The position numbers and the translations under genes are program-made. 9,351 nucleotides of DNA from an uncultured Ruminococcus sp. (GTDB lineage: Bacteria > Bacillota > Clostridia > Oscillospirales > CAG-272). Positions within the stretch are counted from its first letter, which is position 1. Every line of letters begins with the position of its first letter. The notes under the pieces were generated by a model, which worked only from the letters and a program-made list of their open reading frames with translations, was not told the origin of the DNA and ran no database searches. The stretch covers positions 1-9,351 of the forward strand of contig CADBRS010000218.1 in assembly GCA_902797125.1 (NCBI GenBank). The letters run 5' to 3'. This document shows, one piece after another, positions 1 through 6,652 of this stretch.

Positions 1-300
1 GATTGCCATCTGTCCGGACTTGAAAACCTGTCTGCGGATCTGTTTGGAAAGACGAAAGAACCGTCGCTCACGTCCGCTTATCTGCTCGCATCGATCGAGC
101 AAACGTTGCGCGCCCTGACCGGATCGGTCCGCGACCTTTATCCGGACATCCCCGTGCTCTATGCGGGAGGGGTCATGAGCAGCCAATACATCAAAGACCG
201 GCTTGGCCGGATCGAAAATACCTATTTTTCCAGGCCCGAGTTCAGTTCGGACAACGCGTGCGGCACCGCGCTTTTGTGCCGGCAACAACTATTGACTTGA
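1..300 (+). CDS. TsaD/M22 glycoprotease-like protein, C-terminal fragment
   Basis: The frame is open from the first base of the window to a TGA at 298-300, so this is the last ~99 residues of a gene that begins upstream. The stretch VLYAGGVMSS followed by a basic helix and then SSDNACGTALL matches the end of the ASKHA-fold TsaD/Kae1/M22 family, where a glycine-rich AGGV segment and a late S/T-DN-A/C motif line the nucleotide and metal pocket. True TsaD makes the t6A modification of tRNA. Clostridia often carry an additional, shorter M22-like paralogue directly before xseA, and the position here suggests that paralogue rather than tsaD itself. This assignment is from memory of gene order, and the catalytic N-terminal half is not visible. 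The stop codon overlaps the ribosome binding site of xseA, which points to co-transcription. Confidence 0.72.
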   Translation, partial: DCHLSGLENLSADLFGKTKEPSLTSAYLLASIEQTLRALTGSVRDLYPDIPVLYAGGVMSSQYIKDRLGRIENTYFSRPEFSSDNACGTALLCRQQLLT

Positions 301-303
301 GGA
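298..303 (+). promoter_or_regulatory. Ribosome binding site of xseA, overlapping the upstream stop codon
   Basis: TGAGGA lies 8 bases before the ATG at 312 and begins with the stop codon of the preceding gene. It supports the start at 312 over the in-frame GTG at 258. The overlap should couple xseA translation to that of the upstream gene. Confidence 0.7.
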
Positions 304-311
304 TACAGACC

Positions 312-1691
312 ATGCCTGTCGCCCGGAATATCCTTACCGTGGGAGATCTCAACCAGTTCGTCAAATCGCTGCTTGAGTCCAACCCCTATCTGGGGAATCT
401 CTACGTCCGCGGTGAGATCTCGAATTTTAAAAATCAATATCTGACGGGCCACCTGTATTTTTCCCTGAAAGACGCCGGAGGCGTCGTGGGGGCGGTCATG
501 TTTGCCTCGTACGCGTCCAGACTTTCCTTCAAACCCGAGGACGGGATGAAAGTCATGGCGCACGGCAGAGTGAGTCTGTATCCCAAAACGGGGCAGTACC
601 AGTTCTACATAGACGACATGCAGCCGGACGGACTTGGCGCGCTCTATATCGCGTTCAACGCCCTCAAAGAAAAACTCGAACGGGAAGGGCTCTTCGATCC
701 ATCCCGCAAAAAGCCGATCCCTTATATGCCCATGCACGTAGGGATCGTGACGTCCGAGACCGGTGCCGTCATCCAGGACATGAAAAACGTGTTCTCGAGG
801 CGCTTCCCGCTGACGCAGCTCACGCTGTACCCGTCCCTGGTACAGGGGCAGGGCGCTGCGGAGAATCTTTCGCGGGGCATCCGCTATTTCAACGCGCACC
901 CCGAACTGGCCGACGTGATCATCATCGGGCGGGGCGGCGGATCGATCGAAGACCTGTGGGCTTTCAACGACGAGTCGCTGGCGCGCGAGATCGCCAAAAG
1001 CCGGATCCCGGTCATCTCGGCCGTGGGGCATGAGACCGATTTCACCATCTGCGATTTCGTTGCGGACAAAAGAGCCCCCACGCCCTCCGCGGCGGCCGAA
1101 CTGGCCGTACCGGACCAGGCGGATCTGTTCGCTAATTTACAAGAATACACGACACGGATGCGGAATGCATTGAAGAAATCTCTGGACAGCCGTGCGCTGG
1201 CGCTCAAACGGTTTGCCGAGCGTCCCGTCCTCAGGTCTCCCGCGGCGGCATGGAACGAAAAAGCCATGCAGCTCGATCATCTGCAGGACCGGTACCGGCA
1301 TGCGCTGGACGCACATATGCAGATGAGACAGACCGGACTTCGTTCGATCCTGTCAAGGCCGGTCTTTCAGAACCCCGGCGCCATGATCTCGCCGGGCCGG
1401 GACAGACTGCAAAGCCTCTCGGATAGAGCCGATCAGGCAATGAGATCCCGCATTTCGCAAAGACTGCAGCACGCAGATCATCTGAAAAAACAATTGGACG
1501 CGCTCTCGCCCCTGGGCGTGTTGCAAAGGGGCTACAGCCTGACCACGGACAGTTCGGGCCGGGTCCTGACCAGCGTCCAAAATATCCGGCCGGGCGACAA
1601 ATTGACCGTCTCCTTCCGGGACGGGCGCGCTGTCGCGGCCGTAGAACAAACAGAAAAAACAGCAGGAGGAAAAACTTCCGATGGCAACTGA
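312..1691 (+). CDS. xseA: Exodeoxyribonuclease VII large subunit
   Basis: This is the 459-residue catalytic subunit of exonuclease VII, which with XseB degrades single-stranded DNA from both ends to short oligonucleotides in repair and recombination. The N-terminal ~100 residues are the OB-fold DNA-binding domain (LYVRGEISNF near residue 30, SLYPKTGQYQ near 88). The nuclease core follows, with IGIVTSETGAVIQD-like sequence at 143-156 and the family hallmark GRGGGSIEDLWAFND at 206-220, then SAVGHETDF at 236-244 and DKRAPTPSAAAE at 252-263. A long helical region (about 270-395) corresponds to the coiled-coil arm that binds XseB copies, and the conserved LSPLGVLQRGYSL (398-410) caps the C-terminal domain. 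The length is normal for the family. The start at 312 is chosen because a ribosome binding site precedes it; an in-frame GTG at 258 would overlap the upstream gene. The last 11 bases overlap xseB. Confidence 0.96.
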   Translation: MPVARNILTVGDLNQFVKSLLESNPYLGNLYVRGEISNFKNQYLTGHLYFSLKDAGGVVGAVMFASYASRLSFKPEDGMKVMAHGRVSLYPKTGQYQFYIDDMQPDGLGALYIAFNALKEKLEREGLFDPSRKKPIPYMPMHVGIVTSETGAVIQDMKNVFSRRFPLTQLTLYPSLVQGQGAAENLSRGIRYFNAHPELADVIIIGRGGGSIEDLWAFNDESLAREIAKSRIPVISAVGHETDFTICDFVADKRAPTPSAAAELAVPDQADLFANLQEYTTRMRNALKKSLDSRALALKRFAERPVLRSPAAAWNEKAMQLDHLQDRYRHALDAHMQMRQTGLRSILSRPVFQNPGAMISPGRDRLQSLSDRADQAMRSRISQRLQHADHLKKQLDALSPLGVLQRGYSLTTDSSGRVLTSVQNIRPGDKLTVSFRDGRAVAAVEQTEKTAGGKTSDGN

Positions 1692-1908
1692 AAAAAAAGA
1701 TCAAGAAATCTCATTCGAACAGGCTTTGGCGCGGATCGAAGAAATCGTCAAAAGTCTTGAATCCGGGCAGGCTCCTCTGGAAGAGGAAATCGGGCTCTAT
1801 GAAGAAGCCGTCCGCCTGACCGAGCTCTGTTCCAAAAAACTCAAAGACGCGGAACTCAAGATCCGGACGCTTCAGTCCGGAGAGACCCAAGAGGCTCCCT
1901 CATGCTGA
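1681..1908 (+). CDS. xseB: Exodeoxyribonuclease VII small subunit
   Basis: This 75-residue protein is the helical-hairpin subunit of exonuclease VII, several copies of which wrap the coiled-coil arm of XseA and are needed for activity. SFEQALARIEEIVKSLESG (residues ~11-29) is the first helix and the family signature. LEEEIGLYEEAVRLTELCSKKLKDAELKI is the second, with the characteristic LC-KKL-AE pattern. Length is typical (about 70-85 residues). The ATG lies inside the end of xseA, with AGGAGG (1664-1669) 11 bases upstream, still within the xseA coding sequence. This arrangement fits translational coupling of the two subunits. The gene ends in TGA at 1906-1908, within the sequence ATGCTGA that also contains the apparent original start of ispA. 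Confidence 0.95.
   Translation: MATEKKDQEISFEQALARIEEIVKSLESGQAPLEEEIGLYEEAVRLTELCSKKLKDAELKIRTLQSGETQEAPSC
1889..1894 (+). promoter_or_regulatory. Ribosome binding site for the ATG at 1902 (natural ispA start)
   Basis: AAGAGG sits 7 bases before the ATG at 1902, inside the end of xseB. It is the only good Shine-Dalgarno sequence before the ispA frame. No comparable site precedes the ATG at 2007, where the upstream bases read GACGTCGAG. This is the main reason for placing the natural ispA start at 1902. Confidence 0.6.
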
Positions 1909-2006
1909 CCGACGCCCAGATCTAGGAGATCCTTGCAGAGAACGGGGCAAAAGTCGTCCGGGCCTTCGATCAGTTCCTGTCCGAACTGAATCAGAAAGAC
2001 GTCGAG
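1902..2006 (+). other. ispA: N-terminal 35 codons of ispA, interrupted by an in-frame TAG
   Basis: Reading in the ispA frame from the ATG at 1902 gives MLTDAQI, a TAG at 1923-1925, and then 27 sense codons (EILAENGAKVVRAFDQFLSE and so on) that run without another stop into the ATG at 2007. The part after the TAG looks like the first helix of a bacterial farnesyl diphosphate synthase and uses the same codons as its neighbours. With this segment about 50 residues precede the GGKR motif, close to the 45 in E. coli IspA; with a start at 2007 only 15 remain. The ATG overlaps the xseB stop (ATGCTGA) and has a ribosome binding site. TAG is one base change from CAG, AAG or GAG, so a recent nonsense mutation, a sequencing or assembly error, suppression and recoding are all possible. 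Confidence 0.75.
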
Positions 2007-2816
2007 ATGACCGAACCTTTGCTGGACGCTTTCCGCTATACCTTCCGTTCGGGAGGCAAAAGGATCCGTCCCACGCTCGTTCTCGAGGCCTGCAAGGCCA
2101 TGGGCGGAGACCCTGAAAAGGCCGTCTGGTTCGCGCTGGCCGTCGAGATGATCCATACCTATTCGCTCATCCACGACGATCTGCCTGTCATGGACAACGA
2201 CAGCATGCGCAGAGGCCAGAAGGCCAACCATATCGTCTTCGGAGAAGCCAACGCGCTCCTGGCCGGAGACGCGCTCCTGACCGAAGCTTTTTCGGTCCTG
2301 ACCAAGGGTCTGGACGCCGGGCTGAGTGCAGGACAGGTGGTCATGGCGACCCGGATCCTTGCTGCGGCTGCCGGTTTTACCGGAATGGTGGGTGGTCAGG
2401 TCATGGATCTTCGAAGCGAGCACAAAACGATCGACGTCGACGAACTGTTCTCGATCTCCGAACGGAAAACGGGCGCCCTGATCCTTGCATCCATCAAGCT
2501 GGGCCTGATCGCGTCCGGCACCGATCTCAACGAGATGGCCTACGAAGCGTTTTGCAAATACGGTTTCGACCTGGGCGTCATCTTCCAGATGGTGGACGAT
2601 ATATTGGACGTCGTCGGAGACCCGCAGAAACTGGGCAAGACGACCGGAAAGGACTTCAAGGCGCACAAGAAATCCTTCATGCACTTCGTCAGCCCTGAAG
2701 AGGGCCGGGATCTGGTCAAAAAAATGACCGAGGAAGCCTGCGCCTATATAGAGCCTTACGATAAGAATTCGTTTTTCGTGTCTTTCGCCCACTACCTCGA
2801 GAGACGGGAAAGCTGA
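2007..2816 (+). CDS. ispA: Farnesyl diphosphate synthase (short-chain polyprenyl synthase)
   Basis: The enzyme condenses DMAPP or GPP with IPP to make farnesyl diphosphate, the precursor of undecaprenyl phosphate and other isoprenoids; it is cytosolic. Numbering from 2007, the family motifs are GGKRIRP (16-22), the first aspartate-rich motif HDDLPVMDND (56-65, of the DDxxxxD type found in bacterial FPP synthases), GQVMDL (130-135), RKTGALI (153-159) and the second aspartate-rich motif DDILD (197-201). GKTTGKD (210-216) follows. All catalytic residues are therefore present in this uninterrupted 269-codon frame. What is missing is the first ~35 residues, which lie upstream behind an in-frame TAG at 1923-1925. 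A start at 2007 has no ribosome binding site and would remove the first helices. The product may be made by read-through from 1902, by reinitiation, or not at all. The gene sits between xseB and tlyA as usual, but dxs, which often follows it, is absent. Confidence 0.92.
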   Translation: MTEPLLDAFRYTFRSGGKRIRPTLVLEACKAMGGDPEKAVWFALAVEMIHTYSLIHDDLPVMDNDSMRRGQKANHIVFGEANALLAGDALLTEAFSVLTKGLDAGLSAGQVVMATRILAAAAGFTGMVGGQVMDLRSEHKTIDVDELFSISERKTGALILASIKLGLIASGTDLNEMAYEAFCKYGFDLGVIFQMVDDILDVVGDPQKLGKTTGKDFKAHKKSFMHFVSPEEGRDLVKKMTEEACAYIEPYDKNSFFVSFAHYLERRES

Positions 2817-2821
2817 AGATC

Positions 2822-3574
2822 ATGAGAGCCGATTTCTATCTGTCGAGCCACGGATACGTGAGCAGCCGGACCCGGGCCACCTGCCTGATTTCGGAGGGCC
2901 TTGTCTTCATCGACGGCGTCAAGGTCGCCAAATGCAGCGAAGAAGTGGAGGAAACGGTACCTCACGACGTGCAAGTCAGGGACAGCTGTCCCTACGTGAG
3001 CCGGGGCGGTCTGAAACTGGAAGGCGCGCTGGAACATTTCCACGTCGATGTCACCGGGATGAAAGCTTTGGACGTAGGCGCCTCTACCGGAGGGTTCACC
3101 GACTGCCTGCTCCAGCATGGAGCTTCGAAGGTCTGCGCACTGGACAACGGACGGGGCCAGCTGGCGCCGCAACTCGCCTCCGACTCCCGGGTCACCTCGC
3201 TCGAAGAGATCAACGCGCGCTATCTGACTCCCGATCAGATCCCTTTTATACCGGACCTGATCGTCATGGACGTTTCGTTCATCTCCCAGACGCTGCTCCT
3301 GCCCGTGCTGGCGGGACTTTGCCGGGAGGGTACGTTGCTGATCAGTTTGATCAAGCCCCAGTTCGAAGCGGGCCGGTCCCAGATCGGGAAAGGCGGGATC
3401 GTCAAAAGCCGAAAAGCGGCGCTGGATGCCGTAGACCGCGTCGTCCTCTGTGCCGGCAGCTGCGGCTTTTCCGTTCACGGCACGACCGAGAGCCCGATCC
3501 CGGGCAAAGACGGGAATACCGAATATCTCATGTATGCATCTTTTTCCGGGACCCCCGGATCCGCACAATCTTGA
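2822..3574 (+). CDS. tlyA: TlyA family rRNA (cytidine-2'-O)-methyltransferase
   Basis: This 250-residue protein has an N-terminal S4 RNA-binding domain (about 1-60, with SRTRATCLISEGLVFIDG) joined through SRGGLKLE (60-67) to an FtsJ/RrmJ-type Rossmann methyltransferase. The SAM-binding loop is LDVGASTGGF (83-92). Residues matching the catalytic K-D-K-E tetrad of the FtsJ/TlyA family are K65, D150 (VMDVSF), K178 (LIKPQFE) and E234 (GNTEYL). The TlyA enzyme studied in Mycobacterium 2'-O-methylates cytidines of 16S and 23S rRNA; some family members act only on 23S, and the sequence alone does not show which applies here. The family is often misnamed haemolysin A. The ATG at 2822 lies 5 bases after the ispA stop, with only a weak purine stretch (GAAG) as ribosome binding site, so coupling to ispA is likely. 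The N terminus (RADFYL) is slightly unusual; RLD is more common there. Confidence 0.94.
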   Translation: MRADFYLSSHGYVSSRTRATCLISEGLVFIDGVKVAKCSEEVEETVPHDVQVRDSCPYVSRGGLKLEGALEHFHVDVTGMKALDVGASTGGFTDCLLQHGASKVCALDNGRGQLAPQLASDSRVTSLEEINARYLTPDQIPFIPDLIVMDVSFISQTLLLPVLAGLCREGTLLISLIKPQFEAGRSQIGKGGIVKSRKAALDAVDRVVLCAGSCGFSVHGTTESPIPGKDGNTEYLMYASFSGTPGSAQS

Positions 3575-3589
3575 AAGAAGGATATTTCG

Positions 3590-4474
3590 ATGGAATTCAA
3601 AAAGGTCGGGTTGCTGACCAATTACAATATTGCCGAAAAAGCTCAGGCGGCCATGTCCGTGGTCGACGAGCTGAACAAATACGGAGTGGAGATCCTGATC
3701 CCTCAGATCAATCAGGCCAGGGTCGAAAAGATCCGGAAAGATCTGTCAGCGATCCGTTTTCTGCCCATGGACGACGTGTACGCGCAGGCCGAACTCATCC
3801 TGACGCTGGGCGGCGACGGGACCATCCTCGAGGTGGCCAGACGGACGGCCGTGAAGGGCACGCCGATCCTGGGACTCAATCTGGGCAGGCTGGGCTACAT
3901 GGCCGAGATCGAACTCGGAGATCTTTCCAAACTCGAACTCCTGTTCACGGACAAGGCGTGGATCGAGACGCGTTCCATGCTGAAAGCCGAGATCCTGGAC
4001 CGGAGAAACCCCGAAAAAGTCAAGCTGACGGCGTTCGCTCTGAACGACGCCGTCATCCAGAACATCGGGACCGCGCATATCATCAATCTGGAAATGTCCG
4101 AAAACGGGACGTTCCTCACGACCTACCGCGGGGACGGATTGATCGTCTCGACCCCGACCGGTTCGACCGCCTATTCGCTGTCTGCCGGAGGCCCGGTGAT
4201 CGATCCCAGACTGGACTGCCTTTGCATCACGCCGATCTGCCCGCATTCGCTGAACGTCCGTCCGATTTTGTTCCCGGACAGTTCGGTGATCGAAGTGAAG
4301 AATATCGAGGACAGATCCAAAGCGCTCAACCTGACCCTGGACGGCAGGCTGAATCTCGAACTCTATTTCGGGGATATCGTCCGCATCACCAAATCCAATA
4401 TGCAGACGCGCCTGGTCAGGCTGTCCAGCCAGAGCTTTTACGACAGACTCAGACAGAAGATGAGTTCAACTTAA
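3590..4474 (+). CDS. nadK: NAD kinase
   Basis: This enzyme phosphorylates NAD to NADP using ATP or polyphosphate and is the sole de novo route to NADP in most bacteria. The 294-residue length is normal. The diagnostic GGDGT loop is at 74-78 (LTLGGDGTIL), with GLNLGRLGYMAE at 95-106. The second signature runs from YRGDGLIVSTPTGSTAYSLS (179-198) through AGGP. TPICPHSLNVRP at 214-225 is also conserved. The segment usually written ALNE is ALND here (150-153), replacing the NE motif glutamate with aspartate. AAGGA at 3578-3582 is 7 bases before the ATG. Its place between tlyA and argR is typical of Clostridia. The stop codon is TAA. Confidence 0.96.
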   Translation: MEFKKVGLLTNYNIAEKAQAAMSVVDELNKYGVEILIPQINQARVEKIRKDLSAIRFLPMDDVYAQAELILTLGGDGTILEVARRTAVKGTPILGLNLGRLGYMAEIELGDLSKLELLFTDKAWIETRSMLKAEILDRRNPEKVKLTAFALNDAVIQNIGTAHIINLEMSENGTFLTTYRGDGLIVSTPTGSTAYSLSAGGPVIDPRLDCLCITPICPHSLNVRPILFPDSSVIEVKNIEDRSKALNLTLDGRLNLELYFGDIVRITKSNMQTRLVRLSSQSFYDRLRQKMSST

Positions 4475-4488
4475 TTTGAGGTGTTTTT

Positions 4489-4941
4489 ATGAAATCCGGA
4501 AGACATGAAGCAATCTTGGAGCTGATCTCCAAATATGATATCCAGACACAGGACGAGCTCATCGAGAAACTCTCCGAACAGGGTTTCGACGTCACGCAGG
4601 CGACCGTCTCACGAGACGTCCGTCAGCTCAAACTGACCAAGACCTCCAACGGGCGCGGCGGATACCACTATACCGTTTCCGCATCGCTGTCTGCCGAACA
4701 GATGCATTTCAATTCGGCGATCGTCCAGTCCATCAAGATGGTGGAGGCCTGCAACAACCTGATCGTTCTGAAGACTTCGCCCGGACTCGCTTCGGCCGTC
4801 GCCGCCAGCGTGGACAACATGAAGATCCCTCAGATCGTCGGTTGCATCGCCGGGGACGACACGATCCTCATCGTCGTCCGCGACCCGAGCAGCGCCGTAG
4901 ACCTCGCGCAGAAGATCCATTCTTTGATCATGGAGAGCTGA
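4489..4941 (+). CDS. argR: Arginine repressor ArgR/AhrC
   Basis: This is a 150-residue hexameric transcription regulator that binds ARG-box operators when arginine is bound; it represses biosynthesis and in Bacillus also activates catabolism. The N-terminal winged helix-turn-helix covers about 1-65, with the recognition helix in TQATVSRDVRQLKLTK (36-51). The C-terminal oligomerisation and arginine-binding domain covers about 75-150 and includes GCIAGDDTI (118-126), whose paired aspartates contact arginine in characterised members. A GAGG site (4478-4481) lies 7 bases before the ATG. The gene stands directly before recN, an arrangement conserved from Bacillus to Clostridia. Its relation to the arginyl-tRNA synthetase gene two genes downstream may be regulatory, since an ARG-box-like palindrome overlaps that gene's start. 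Confidence 0.96.
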   Translation: MKSGRHEAILELISKYDIQTQDELIEKLSEQGFDVTQATVSRDVRQLKLTKTSNGRGGYHYTVSASLSAEQMHFNSAIVQSIKMVEACNNLIVLKTSPGLASAVAASVDNMKIPQIVGCIAGDDTILIVVRDPSSAVDLAQKIHSLIMES

Positions 4942-4942
4942 G

Positions 4943-6613
4943 ATGCTCGAATCCTTGCATATCGAAAATCTGGCCGTCATCCGGCGGATCGACGTCGATT
5001 TTTCCGAAGGGCTGAACTGCCTGACCGGCGAGACCGGTTCGGGCAAGACGCTGATCGTGGGCAGTCTGAATCTGCTGCTCGGCACCAGGGTCTCGAAGGA
5101 TCTGGTGAGGACCGGGGAGCAGAAGGCTTTCGTGTCCGCCTCGTTCCGGGACGTCCCGCCGTTTGTCCGTCAAAGCGTGAGGGACTTCGGGATCGACTGC
5201 GACGACGACGCCCTGATCCTTTCCAAAACGTTGGACGCGAACGGCAGAACGGTCAGCAAGATCAACGGCGTGACCGTCAACGCCTCCATGAGCCGGCAGA
5301 TCGCCCAGCAGCTATTGAGCATCCACGGTCAGCATGACAACTATCAGCTGCAGGATCCCAGATGCCAGCGCGAACTACTGGACACCTATGCAGACGACGC
5401 CGCTTTGCTCGACGCATACCGGAAGACTTTCGACGAGTGGACCGAACTCAGACAGAGAAGAGACGCATTGCGCAAGGATCTTCTGGACGGCGAGCGGCTG
5501 AAAGAATTGCTTGCCTACCAGGTGTCCGAGATCGAGAAAGTCAACCCGGTCCCCGGCGAAGAAGAAGCCGGAGAGCAGAAACTCGCCGTTCTCAGGAATG
5601 CCGAAAAGATCAATAAAAATCTGTCTTTTGCCTACTATCTGCTCAAGGGTTCCGAAAAAGCGGCCGCCGGTCTGGTGACCGAAAAAGCGGCCGAGAGCCT
5701 TTCCAAGATATCGGACTTGGTGCCCGGTCTTTCCGAACAGATCAGCCGGCTGGAGGAAATGTCTTCTCAGCTGGACGATATCGCGGAGACGATCCGGTCC
5801 CAGATGCCCGGAGAAGACGCATCTTCCCAGATCGACAAAATCGAAGGGAGACTGGCCGCCATCCGGAAGATCCGGAAGAAGTACGGTTCGGATATCGAAG
5901 AGGTGCTGCGTTTCCGGGATGAAGCGAAAGAAAGACTCCGTCATCTGGATCTGGGCGAGACCGAGATCGAAGATCTGGAACTGGACCTCGAAAAAAAGGC
6001 CGAAGAACTCAAAAAGACAGGTTCAAAACTTTCAGGGATCCGGCGGGCGTGCGCCTCAAAGGCCTCCGCGCAGATCCGGGACGAACTCGCTTTTCTGGAC
6101 ATGCCGAAAGTCGTTTTCGAGATCGAGGTGACGGATGCTCCCGAACCCCGTTCGGACGGCACCGACCTGATCCAGTTCAAGATCGCCCCCAATCCGGGCG
6201 AAAAACTCACGGCGCTGTCCGAGACGGCGTCCGGCGGGGAACTGGCCCGCGTGATGCTGGCCATCCGGTCCGTATTGAGAGAAAAAGCGGGATCGGACGT
6301 GTCCGTCTTCGACGAGATCGACACGGGCATATCCGGGAAAACGGCCCGGAAAGTCGGGATCAAGCTGGCCTCGATCTCAGACAGTTCCCAGGTCATTTGC
6401 GTGACCCATTCGGCTCAGATCGCCTCGCTTGCAGACCGTCATCTGAGAGTGTCCAAGAGGGTTCAGGGCGAACGCACGGAAACCGAAGTCACCGTTTTGG
6501 ACGAATCCGAACGCGTCGAGGAACTGGCCCGCATCCTGGGCGGTATCCATGTCACGGAAGCTCAAAGGCAGGCGGCACTGGACATGATCCGGGAAGGCCG
6601 GAATACCAAATAA
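4943..6613 (+). CDS. recN: DNA repair protein RecN
   Basis: RecN is an SMC-like ATPase that acts early in double-strand break repair, gathering DNA ends and promoting RecA-dependent recombination. The 556 residues show the expected order. The N-terminal half-ATPase has Walker A GETGSGKT (29-36) and the Q-rich SIHGQHDNYQL (126-136). A charged coiled-coil arm spans about 150-375. The C-terminal half-ATPase has the ABC signature TASGGELAR (428-436), Walker B VFDEIDTGISG (455-465) and the switch histidine in CVTHSAQIA (486-494). GGAGAG (4932-4937) is 5 bases before the ATG, and the gene begins one base after the argR stop. The arm contains an exact in-frame 15-base direct repeat (5652-5666 and 5679-5693). 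The gene ends with TAA at 6611-6613, and no terminator hairpin follows. Confidence 0.97.
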   Translation: MLESLHIENLAVIRRIDVDFSEGLNCLTGETGSGKTLIVGSLNLLLGTRVSKDLVRTGEQKAFVSASFRDVPPFVRQSVRDFGIDCDDDALILSKTLDANGRTVSKINGVTVNASMSRQIAQQLLSIHGQHDNYQLQDPRCQRELLDTYADDAALLDAYRKTFDEWTELRQRRDALRKDLLDGERLKELLAYQVSEIEKVNPVPGEEEAGEQKLAVLRNAEKINKNLSFAYYLLKGSEKAAAGLVTEKAAESLSKISDLVPGLSEQISRLEEMSSQLDDIAETIRSQMPGEDASSQIDKIEGRLAAIRKIRKKYGSDIEEVLRFRDEAKERLRHLDLGETEIEDLELDLEKKAEELKKTGSKLSGIRRACASKASAQIRDELAFLDMPKVVFEIEVTDAPEPRSDGTDLIQFKIAPNPGEKLTALSETASGGELARVMLAIRSVLREKAGSDVSVFDEIDTGISGKTARKVGIKLASISDSSQVICVTHSAQIASLADRHLRVSKRVQGERTETEVTVLDESERVEELARILGGIHVTEAQRQAALDMIREGRNTK

Positions 6614-6638
6614 TCATTGACAATTTCACAATCAGGAG

Positions 6639-6652
6639 TAAATATAAATTTA
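6639..6652 (+). promoter_or_regulatory. Candidate ARG box (ArgR operator) over the argS start
   Basis: TAAATATAAATTTA is a 5-4-5 inverted repeat (TAAAT, ATAA, ATTTA). The classical ArgR half-site pair is TGAAT-WWWW-ATTCA; this sequence matches 12 of 14 positions, differing only by the G and its symmetric C. It lies between the ribosome binding site AGGAG (6634-6638) and the ATG, whose A is its last base. AT-rich initiation regions can produce such palindromes by chance, and the two lost positions are normally well conserved, so this remains a candidate. Confidence 0.3.

Noticed and set aside
258..311. Longer xseA start at GTG 258
   Set aside because: The extra 18 residues overlap the upstream gene, lack family similarity and have no ribosome binding site; ATG 312 has one and gives the usual N terminus.
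1924..1935. AGGAG right after the ispA amber codon as a ribosome binding site for a restart
   Set aside because: The only start-like codon at suitable distance, TTG 1933, is out of the ispA frame and meets a stop soon after; no in-frame ATG, GTG or TTG follows until 2007.
2932..4479. A 515-codon plus-strand open frame spanning tlyA and nadK in another frame
   Set aside because: It is dominated by R, G, P, D and S residues and crosses two well-recognised genes with good ribosome binding sites. It is an out-of-frame artefact of codon bias.
4466..4479. Near-palindrome TCAACTTAATTTGA between nadK and argR as an operator for argR autoregulation
   Set aside because: Its orientation (TCA...TGA) is opposite to that of an ARG box (TGA...TCA), and it overlaps the nadK end and stop. 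A 14-bp imperfect palindrome in AT-rich sequence is easily due to chance.
6617..6648. Perfect TTGACA (6617-6622) with TATAAA (6643-6648) as a promoter for argS
   Set aside because: The spacing is 20 bases, and transcription would begin at or after the ATG at 6652, downstream of the ribosome binding site. It would give a leaderless or truncated mRNA.
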